Below are positions 36,807-44,148 of a stretch of DNA of 64,000 nt, in pieces (position 1 is the first letter of the stretch; every line of letters begins with the position of its first letter). Origin of the DNA: UBA4417 sp031550085 (GTDB taxonomy: Bacteria; Bacteroidota; Bacteroidia; Bacteroidales; UBA4417). The DNA lies in NCBI GenBank assembly GCA_031550085.1, contig JAVBOY010000034.1, positions 33,671 to 97,670 of the forward strand, in the 5' to 3' direction. Below the pieces are notes generated by a model that saw only the letters and a list, made by a program, of their open reading frames with translations, ran no database searches and had not been told where the DNA came from. A program made the translations under genes and the position numbers.

Positions 36807-37610
36807 TTACATGCTTGCGGGAATGATACAATCAACTACTTCTCCGTTATTCTCGGAAGGGCTTATCTGGTAATTCCGCAGGTTGACTTTGAAATTGATT
36901 TTCTGGATGTTTTCGGGCGGAATTTTGGACAGCGACTCCGCATCAACCACAAAGTCGAAGATTTCTTCTTCCCGGTTTTCTTTCAGGTTGATATCCTTGC
37001 AGGAGTGTTCAATCAGTGTTTCCACGAAAGCACTGCATGCATCCTTGATTTTCTCCGAAAATTCTTTCGAGGCATAAGCGGTTATATGGAGCTCTTTATG
37101 TAAAAAAAAGTCCTGCTCAATCACATCCATAGCAATTTCAAAAATTTTCGGAAAGAATACAAATCCGTCTTCATCGATTTCATTCATCCCTTTTTTCAGG
37201 AAAGCCGCTTTAAGCCGTTTGGACAGGAACTCACGGAAATCGCTTTTCAGCTGTTGCTCTTTTTCCTTGAGTTTCCGGTAACTGCCCGCATCTTTCACGA
37301 CAAAACCATCTGCCGTATGAATGGCTGTCGCAATCACCGTTTCGGCGACCGAAACCGCCAACTGGTTAAAGAATTGGATGAGCCGGGTATAATTCACTTC
37401 TCTCACTCGTTCGGTTTTGCCCGATTGTTGCACGGCAAACTTCAATTCAAAATTTAATTCATCTGCACAGGCATTAGGAATCATAAAATAGCGCAGCATA
37501 TCGTTTTCGGCATATTCTTTCCCCAAACGGGCGGCAAATATGTTTGCCATATGCTGGGCTTGTGTAAATTCGCCGAGGATGCTTCCTACAATACTTTTTA
37601 ATCGAGACAT
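36807..37610 (-). CDS. cluster protein of unknown function with DUF2589-like N-terminal layout
   Basis: 267 residues, no signal peptide. It begins with an amphipathic helix (SIVGSILGEFTQAQHMANIFAARLG), then a strand LNFELKFAVQQ, a central helical hairpin rich in Lys/Glu (YRKLKEKEQQLKSDFREFLSKRLK) and a C-terminal beta part (INFKVNLRNYQIS). It lies between the two DUF2589-like genes, 19 bases before paralogue 2, so the three are probably translated together and may form one complex. I do not recognise a family. Confidence 0.6.
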   Translation of the reverse strand: MSRLKSIVGSILGEFTQAQHMANIFAARLGKEYAENDMLRYFMIPNACADELNFELKFAVQQSGKTERVREVNYTRLIQFFNQLAVSVAETVIATAIHTADGFVVKDAGSYRKLKEKEQQLKSDFREFLSKRLKAAFLKKGMNEIDEDGFVFFPKIFEIAMDVIEQDFFLHKELHITAYASKEFSEKIKDACSAFVETLIEHSCKDINLKENREEEIFDFVVDAESLSKIPPENIQKINFKVNLRNYQISPSENNGEVVDCIIPASM

Positions 37611-37725
37611 GACGTTACTTTTTTTTAGTTTCTGATTTAAAAATTCCCCGCATGCGGCTGCAAATTGCCGGCATGGATTTACGTTCGCATGCGAGGGAAT
37701 TAAACGGATTCAAGGTGTCAGCAGA

Positions 37726-38592
37726 TTACTTTTGCTCTTCCGCTTTTTTCGGTTCTTCCGTCTTTTTGGGAATCGTTACTTTACGAACTGCTTCACCGGC
37801 TTTCACTTCAACTTCTTGTCCGCGTTGACCTTCATCAATCGCGAAGACGGCATTGCGTTCTTCCACAATCTTTTCAGCCTTGGCTGTTCCCAACATAATC
37901 ATTTGAGGAATGAACAAGCCGTCACCGTTGATGTAGGTGGCAACCAGTTTCAGTTTTCCCTCTTCTTCATACACATTGGCGGCAAGCTCGCCTTTGGGTT
38001 CGTTGACAGAAAGGCTGTTGTTCAGGATATCGAGTACACGCGCCAAGCCGGCAGGCATACTTTCCTGTCCGGCTTTCACCGCAATATCCAAGGTATATTC
38101 AACGCTATACTTGGAATCTTGTGTGGCTTTCGAATCTTTTTTGCTGGAATAAGAGGCTGAGGCTTCCAACTTGGCGCTGAAAGGTCCGAAACCGACGCTG
38201 GCCGAAAAAGAACCACCGGCCTTCATTTCCGAACTTTCCGAAGCCTCGGTATGTGTGCTGGATTCGGCATTGATTTTTGCTTTGAAAGCAATATCAATGC
38301 TGTTGATAGCAATATACGGAATGGGAACAATGGTTAAAAGCGGTACATTTAACCTTGCCATCCTACCGTTTTGTAAAAAGTCGAAGGATACATTAACTGC
38401 GGTTTTGTTGCCATCCTTATCGGTATTTAATCCCACTGTCTGGATAAACTTCCAGGTAGTTTCCGCTGCCATAGCCTGAGCTTCGATCGCCGCTTTCAAC
38501 GGAGACCCGATAATCTGGCTGAACGGAATTCCCTGCAGGGCATTGGTAGCTACCTGCGAGGGAGTTGTGTCTATTGACATTTGTTTTACCAT
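37726..38592 (-). CDS. DUF2589-like protein, paralogue 1 (first gene of cluster)
   Basis: 288 residues, no signal peptide. Helix IPFSQIIGSPLKAAIEAQAMAAETTWKFIQTVG (~21-53), strands with LNVPLLTIVPIPYIAINSIDIAFKAKI (~78-104), a Ser/Ala-rich beta stretch (GGSFSASVGFGPFSAKLEASASYS), strand YSVEYTLDIAVKA, closing motif SMPAGLARVLDILNNSLSV, then a beta tail ending in KKTEEPKKAEEQK. This is the full DUF2589 layout; I know of no proven function. The Ala/Gly-rich amphipathic parts could insert into membranes or assemble. A second Met at 38580 is an alternative start. Heads the cluster behind the 38635-38659 promoter/palindrome. Confidence 0.72.
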   Translation of the reverse strand: MVKQMSIDTTPSQVATNALQGIPFSQIIGSPLKAAIEAQAMAAETTWKFIQTVGLNTDKDGNKTAVNVSFDFLQNGRMARLNVPLLTIVPIPYIAINSIDIAFKAKINAESSTHTEASESSEMKAGGSFSASVGFGPFSAKLEASASYSSKKDSKATQDSKYSVEYTLDIAVKAGQESMPAGLARVLDILNNSLSVNEPKGELAANVYEEEGKLKLVATYINGDGLFIPQMIMLGTAKAEKIVEERNAVFAIDEGQRGQEVEVKAGEAVRKVTIPKKTEEPKKAEEQK

Positions 38593-38634
38593 GATTTAAA
38601 ATTTTTACTGGTTAGAAAATAATTTGATTTTTTA

Positions 38635-38659
38635 CCGGAACGTTCCGGGGACAAAGGTA
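38635..38659 (-). promoter_or_regulatory. -7 element with palindromic operator before the DUF2589 cluster
   Basis: Minus-strand TACCTTTG (plus CAAAGGTA, 38652-38659) is followed four bases downstream by the perfect 14-base palindrome CCGGAACGTTCCGG (38635-38648), where transcription should begin. A clear -33 TTTG is not found at N19. The arrangement suggests a repressor or activator site at the start of the cluster. Confidence 0.5.
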
Positions 38660-38904
38660 GGATGGCAGCCAGCGGTTGAATATGCGATTTTTAATGAACA
38701 GCCGAATTGGTTAATGAAGGGCCGTTTTGGGGCAGTGAAGGGATCTTCTCCAATTGTATTTCCCATCTACATTTATACAAAAAGAGAGATTGAAAACAGG
38801 TGATAATTTGATAAATGGTTAAGAAATAATATACCAAAGAACGATGCACTGTAGACACCTTTTTTGTCTATCAAACCAAAGTCTAAAATTTTCAGCAGGT
38901 TTAC

Positions 38905-40318
38905 TTTAATTGAAAGATCAATGCCCTGACGGGCAATTTGATTTTCCTGCCTTTCTTGCTTTTTTATGGGCATTCTTCCTCGTCAGGGGAATGGTTGTTT
39001 CCATTATTTCATTGTCCATCGGACAATTACATCCACAGACAAAATGTTTCATAATAATCATTTGCCACAGGGCATCAACAAGGACATCGTACTGCATAGG
39101 GATGCTATTTTTATGGAAAGATCAATGCCCTGACGGGCAATTTGCTTTTCCTTCCTCTCTTGCTTTTATGAGCATTCTTCCCCTAATGGGGAATGGTTAT
39201 TCCCATTGTTTTATTGTCCATCGGATAATTACATCCACAGACAAAATGTTTCATAATAATCATTTGCCATAGGGCATCAACAAGGACATCGTACCGCGTA
39301 GGGATGCTATTTTTATGGAAAGATCAATGCCCTGACGGGCAATTTGGGTTTCCTTCCTCTCTTGCTTTTTATGAGCATTCTTCCCCTAAAGGGGAATGGT
39401 TATTCCCATTGTTTCATTCTCCATCGGACAATTACATCCACAGACAAAATGTTTCATAACGATCCTTTGCCCGTAGGGCATCAACAAGGACATCATACCG
39501 CGTAGGGATGCTATTTTTATGGAAAGATCAATGCCCTGACGGGCAATTTGCTTTTCCTTCCTCTCTTGCTTTTTATGAGCATTCTTCCTCTTAAGGGGAA
39601 TGGTTGTTTCCATTGTTTTATTGTCCATCGGACAATTACATCCATAGACAATAATGTTTCATAACAATCATTGCCCGTAGGGCATCAACGAGGACATTTT
39701 ACCGCGTAGGGATGTTATTTTTATGGAAAGATCAATGCCCTGACGGGCAATTTGGGTTTCCTTCCTCTCTTGCTTTTTATAAGCATTCTTCCCCTAAAGG
39801 GGAATGGTTATTCCCATTGTTTCATTCTCCATCGGACAATTACATCCATAGACAAAATGTTTCATAATAATCATTTGCCCGTAAGAGATCAACAAGGACA
39901 TCGTACTGCATAGGGATGCTATTTTTATGGAAAGATCAATGCCCTGACGGGCAATTTGCTTTTCCTTCCTCTCTTGCTTTTATGAGCATTCTTCCTCTTA
40001 AGGGGAATGGTTGTTTCCATTATTTCATTGTCCATCGGATAATTACATCTACAGACAAAATGTTTCATAATAATCATTTGCCATAGGGCATCAACAAGGA
40101 CATCGTACTGCATAGGGATGCTATTTTTATGGAAAGATCAATGCCCTGACGGGCAATTTGGTTTTTCCTTCCTCTCTTGCTTTTATGAGCATTCTTCCTC
40201 TTAAGGGGAATGGTTGTTTCCATTATTTCATTGTCCATCGGACAATTACATCCATAGGCAATAATGTTTTATAACAATCATTGCCCGTAGGGCATCAACA
40301 GGACGATATTGGCAGCAG
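38905..40318. repeat. seven tandem ~204-bp repeats, each with four small hairpins
   Basis: The word GAAAGATCAATGCCCTGACG starts at 38912, 39116, 39318, 39522, 39726, 39930 and 40132, a period of 202-204. Each unit carries TGCCC-TGAC-GGGCA, TTCCCC-TAAA-GGGGAA, TTGTCC-ATC-GGACAA and TTGCCC-GTA-GGGCAT (or slight variants). Minus-strand frames of 60-80 codons inside it arise because 204 is a multiple of 3; the 202-base units break them, so it is treated as non-coding. It lies between the DUF2589 cluster and metK. Confidence 0.85.
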
Positions 40319-40354
40319 CAGGAGAACGGGCCATATTTCGCTACCATACGGCAT

Positions 40355-40450
40355 TTAGCGGCGTAGCCGCGACATCTTTGTAAAAATAAATCTCCAATTA
40401 CCGTAAGCAGCATGGCTGCGAAATCTGAAATGTACATCTTGTAAACGCCA
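40355..40450. repeat. further REP-like hairpins beside the 204-bp array
   Basis: GCGGC-GTA-GCCGC followed by GACATCTTTGTAAA, and GCAGC-ATG-GCTGC followed later by TACATCTTGTAAA: two related hairpin-plus-tail units of the same loop style as the array. Confidence 0.45.
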
Positions 40451-40559
40451 CCCAAAACAGGATTTGGATTTTATCCGGATAAACCAACCTTCCGGGCAAG
40501 CGAAAAACAAAAAAATCTAAACTATTTGGGTAAAAGCATCCGTGTACCAAAAAAAATTC

Positions 40560-40567
40560 TACTTTTG
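40560..40567 (+). promoter_or_regulatory. probable -7 element of the metK promoter
   Basis: TACTTTTG, identical to the -7 element of the tRNA-Met promoter, 124 bases before the metK start. No TTTG stands at the standard distance upstream. No SAM riboswitch fold was recognised in the leader. Confidence 0.4.
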
Positions 40568-40691
40568 CAGCACTCTTGTGGAAAGATTTGATTGATTGCA
40601 ACCACACAAAAAAATGCTAAAATACTGGCATCCTTTCAATCATATCCCGTCCCCGAGTTTTTTTGAGTACTAACTTATTTTTAACCATACC

Positions 40692-42029
40692 ATGGGATAT
40701 TTATTTACATCCGAAAGTGTTTCGGAAGGACATCCGGATAAAGTTTCCGACCAAATTTCAGATTCATTGCTTGATGAATTTTTACGTTTCGACCCCGATT
40801 CCAAAGTAGCCTGTGAGACCCTGGTTACCACCGGGCTTACGGTTTGCAGCGGCGAGGTGAAAACTAGCGGCTATGTCGACATTCAAAGAGTGGTGCGCGG
40901 CACCATCGAGAAAATCGGATATACCAAAGCAGATTACCGCTTCGACAATAATTCCTGCGGCGTGATTTCGACCATTCACGAGCAATCATCGGATATCAAC
41001 CAGGGAGTGGAACGCGAAAAGGCCGAAGATCAAGGTGCGGGCGACCAGGGAATGATGTTCGGTTACGCAATCCGCGAAATGGAAAACTTTATGCCGCTGC
41101 CCATCGAGCTTTCCCATATTTTACTGCAGGAATTGGCAGCCATCCGCCGCGAAGGAAAAAGGATGAAGTACCTCCGCCCCGACGCAAAAAGCCAGGTTAC
41201 GGTGGAATACAACGAAAAAAACAAACCGGTGCATGTGGATACCATTGTGATTTCCACACAGCACGACGAATTTGTATTGCCGTCGAACGATACGCCAAAA
41301 GCCGCCAAAGAAGCGGAAATTGCCATGCAAGCGTTAATCCGTAAAGATATTATCGAAGTGCTGTTGCCGCGTGTAAAACGTTCGCTAAGCCAAAAAATCC
41401 GGAAATTAATCGACGAAAGCACCCAGTTGTTTGTCAATCCGACGGGCAAATTTGTGATTGGCGGCCCGCACGGCGACACGGGACTAACCGGACGCAAGAT
41501 TATTGTGGACACCTACGGCGGAAAAGGTGCACACGGCGGCGGCGCTTTTTCGGGAAAAGATTCCTCGAAAGTGGATCGTTCGGCAGCTTATGCAGCCCGC
41601 CATATTGCTAAAAACCTGGTAGCTGCCGAGGTAGCCGACGAAGTACTGGTTCAGGTGGCTTATGCCATCGGCATTGCCGAACCGGTAGGGGTTTATGTGA
41701 ACACTTACGGAACCGGAAAAGTAAAGAATGCAAGCGGCAAAACGTTATCGGACAGTGAAATCGCCGAACGGGTAAAGAAACTCTTCGACCTTCGCCCCTA
41801 CGCGATTGTAAAACGTTTCGGGCTGAAAAATCCCATTTTCGAACCCACCGCATCGTACGGGCATTTCGGGCGGGAACCGTTCAGCAAAGAAGTAGAGGTT
41901 TATTACAAAGACAAAACCACCAAAGCCAAAAAGGTAGGCGGTGAAGAGAAACAATTCAAAGAGGTGGAATTCTTTGCCTGGGAAAAACTGGATTATGTGG
42001 ATAAAATCAAAAAAGAGTTTAAACTCTAA
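40692..42029 (+). CDS. metK: S-adenosylmethionine synthase
   Basis: 445 residues. Makes SAM from methionine and ATP in the cytoplasm. Signatures: SEGHPDKVSDQISD (~10, ATP-binding His), EDQGAGDQGMMFGYA (~114), FVIGGPHGDTGLTGRKI (~254), GGGAFSGKDSSKVDRS (~283). Longer than E. coli MetK (384), as in other Bacteroidales. The C-terminal ~50 residues are the phylum-type extension. Single gene with its own terminator. Confidence 0.97.
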   Translation: MGYLFTSESVSEGHPDKVSDQISDSLLDEFLRFDPDSKVACETLVTTGLTVCSGEVKTSGYVDIQRVVRGTIEKIGYTKADYRFDNNSCGVISTIHEQSSDINQGVEREKAEDQGAGDQGMMFGYAIREMENFMPLPIELSHILLQELAAIRREGKRMKYLRPDAKSQVTVEYNEKNKPVHVDTIVISTQHDEFVLPSNDTPKAAKEAEIAMQALIRKDIIEVLLPRVKRSLSQKIRKLIDESTQLFVNPTGKFVIGGPHGDTGLTGRKIIVDTYGGKGAHGGGAFSGKDSSKVDRSAAYAARHIAKNLVAAEVADEVLVQVAYAIGIAEPVGVYVNTYGTGKVKNASGKTLSDSEIAERVKKLFDLRPYAIVKRFGLKNPIFEPTASYGHFGREPFSKEVEVYYKDKTTKAKKVGGEEKQFKEVEFFAWEKLDYVDKIKKEFKL

Positions 42030-42111
42030 GCTCCGGTTTGAATAAATCAGCCCAAAGAGGCTGTTCAATAGGCCCGATACCGGTCGCGTGGTTTGAGTAG
42101 TATACAACAAA

Positions 42112-42146
42112 GAGGGGTGTCCCAAAAGTCGGAACACCCCCTTTTT
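42112..42146 (+). terminator. intrinsic terminator after metK
   Basis: GGGGTGT...ACACCCC stem (42114-42140) around CCCAAAAGTCGGA, followed by CTTTTT. Confidence 0.8.
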
Positions 42147-42255
42147 ATGTTTTTTCTTCGGGTCTCTATTTGGGACTGGTTTCAAATATTCAATATGGAT
42201 ATTCACCGTTTTGCATTCTCCATGCATCATTAAAAAAGCTTCTGCCTTCGCGCGG

Positions 42256-42660
42256 AACATTCAGAACTTTTACGCCGGATATTCAGAGGCGCGCCCTGTG
42301 AATATTCACAACTTTTACGCTGAATATCCGGAAGCATCCCCTGCGAATATTCAGAACTTTTGCGCAGAATATTCAGAGGCACTCCCTGCGAATATTCAGA
42401 ACTTTTGCGCGGAATATTCAGAGGCACCTCCTGCGAATATTCAGAACTTTTGCGCGGAATATTCAGAGGCACCCCCTGCGAATATTCAGAACTTTTACGC
42501 TGAATATCCGGAAGCATCCCCTGCGAAAATTCAGAACTTTTGCGCGGAATATTCAGAGGCACCTCCTGCGAATATTCAGAACTTTTGCGCTGAATATCCG
42601 GAAGCATCCCCTGCGAATATTCAGAACTTTTACGCTGAATATCCGGAGGTATCTCCTGCG
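42256..42660. repeat. 45-bp minisatellite, nine units
   Basis: AATATTCAGAACTTTT-type unit starts recur every 45 bases at 42256, 42301, 42346, 42391, 42436, 42481, 42526, 42571 and 42616. Each unit holds two half-repeats beginning (G)AATATTC, a palindrome, 22-23 bases apart. Because 45 is a multiple of three and the unit lacks stops, both strands are open (plus 42211-42801, repeat NIQNFCAEYSEAPPA; minus 42230-42607). There is no ribosome-binding site, signal or family, so a coding role is doubtful. Confidence 0.85.
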
Positions 42661-42859
42661 GCTATCCGCAGCCGGAATTACGGATCGTTGCGATGCCGGG
42701 TTGAAACAGTTGCCGATCCCGCAAGGAATAGCCCCTTCGAAAGCGGCAACTCTCGTGAAAGGATTTTATTTCTTGCTTTAAAATATCTTCTGCCGGCATA
42801 AAAGCGGCTTTTCAAAGGCTACTTTCTCCTATTTTTTCCTTCAATGGCCGGTAAACAGG

Positions 42860-43408
42860 CTAGTGGTGCTCACAATCAACCAAATGATCGTTGACCATTC
42901 CGGTGGCCTGCATATGGGCGTAGCAAATGGTGGTTCCGAAAAATTTAAATCCCCGCTTTTTCATATCGGCGCTGATGGCATCAGATACCGGGGTGCTGGC
43001 CGGCGCTTCAGCAAGGGTTTTCCAGTGGTTGACAATGGGTTTGCCTTGCGGTAAAAATCCCCAAATGTAGGTGCAAAAACTGCCGAATTCCTTTTGGATC
43101 TCCAAAAACGCCCTGGCATTGCCAATAGCAGCCTTTATCTTGGCTTTGTTACGGATAATGCCGGGATCCTGCAGCAAACGTTCTTCATCAGCGTCGGTAA
43201 ATGCCGCCACCTTCCGGGCATCAAATCCGGCAAAGGCCTTGCGGTAGTTTTCACGCTTGCGCAACACTGTAATCCAGCTCAATCCGGCTTGGGCGCCTTC
43301 GAGCAGCAGAAACTCGAACATCGTCTGATCGTCTTTTACGGGTTTGCCCCACTCTTCATCGTGGTATTTTACATAAAGCGGATCCGTTCCGCACCAGGGA
43401 CATCTCAT
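42860..43408 (-). CDS. tag: DNA-3-methyladenine glycosylase I
   Basis: 182 residues. Removes 3-methyladenine from alkylated DNA. N-terminal MRCPWCGTDPLYVKYHDEEWG provides the zinc Cys4 and His of the Tag family; LLLEGAQAGLSWITVLRKRE (~31-50) is the catalytic-pocket helix; NHWKTL and FKFFGTTICYAHMQATGMVNDH give the C-terminal signature and the closing His/Cys of the zinc site. Single gene, flanked by repeats on both sides. Confidence 0.95.
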   Translation of the reverse strand: MRCPWCGTDPLYVKYHDEEWGKPVKDDQTMFEFLLLEGAQAGLSWITVLRKRENYRKAFAGFDARKVAAFTDADEERLLQDPGIIRNKAKIKAAIGNARAFLEIQKEFGSFCTYIWGFLPQGKPIVNHWKTLAEAPASTPVSDAISADMKKRGFKFFGTTICYAHMQATGMVNDHLVDCEHH

Positions 43409-43423
43409 ATTTGTTGAATCGTT

Positions 43424-43604
43424 GAGTTGTTGAACTGTTTATTTGTTTGTTCGTGAACGGTGAAGCGTGAACAGTGAGTTGTTTGTTGAGTTGTTGAACT
43501 GTTTAATTGTTTATTCGTGAACGGTGAAGTGTGAACAATGAGTTGTTTGTTGAGTTGTTGAACTGTTTAATTGTTTATTCGTGAACGGTGAAGTGTGAAC
43601 GGGT
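43424..43604. repeat. 64-bp tandem repeat, ~2.8 units
   Basis: GAGTTGTTGAACTGTTTA begins at 43424, 43488 and 43552, exactly 64 bases apart, each followed by TTCGTGAACGGTGAAG. The same vocabulary recurs at 35690-35890 and 58980-59220. Confidence 0.75.
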
Positions 43605-44148
43605 TCAAGGTACAGGGTAAAAGGTGAATGGAACAAGGTTTGTTATTCGTTTTTTGTTGTTCGTTTACTCGTTACTCGTCACTAGTTTACTCATTTAATG
43701 CTTGCTTTTGTTCATTAGGATAATTTAATCTAACAATATACTGTTTTAATCGCATAGGGTAAAGAGGGTGTTGAATCGTTGAGTTGTTTAATTGTTTATT
43801 CGTGAAGGGTGAACAGTGAAGGGTGGATAATTTGTTGAACTGTTGAATCGTTGAGGTGTTGAACTGTTTATTGAAATTCAATTTTTCACTTTTAATTCTT
43901 AATTTTAAGGGGGAAAGGGATTTCTCCGTTTCGCTTCGCTTCAGTCGAAATGACCCGTGATTCATCATTAAAAACTCATTTTCAATTTTCAATTAAAAAC
44001 TGGGGTACTGGTCCGATCGTCAGCGTGCTTACTATTAACACCCCCGCCCTTACGGGCACCCCCGCAAGCGGGGGACAGCTTTCTGCCAACTTGTTAGCTC
44101 GTAAACGAGCAAATCATTTTCAATTTTCAACTCTCAATTTTCAATTAA
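43605..44148. repeat. dispersed filler repeats and hairpin cluster
   Basis: No gene seen. The ATAATTTAATCTAA...TTTTAATYGCATAGGGT segment (~43719-43762) recurs near 59108-59150. CATTTTCAATTTTCAATT stretches recur near 59290-59420. Within 44044-44112 stand three hairpins: GCCC-TTAC-GGGC, CCCCCGC-AA-GCGGGGG and GCTCG-TAAA-CGAGC. Confidence 0.6.

Noticed and set aside
38905..40318. CRISPR array
   Set aside because: Units are ~204 bases with no short constant repeat separated by unique spacers; whole units are alike and no cas genes are near.
40568..40691. SAM riboswitch in the metK leader
   Set aside because: The leader is short and shows no SAM-I, SAM-II or SAM-IV type core by eye.
42211..42801. 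196-residue repeat protein
   Set aside because: Not called as a gene: the opposite strand is equally open, there is no start signal, and the openness follows from the 45-base period.
43424..43604. CRISPR array
   Set aside because: 64-base units are repeated in full, without variable spacers.
43687..43992. 101-codon minus-strand frame
   Set aside because: Made entirely of the dispersed filler repeats (NSTIQQFN-type peptide from TTGAACTGTTGAATCG-type DNA).
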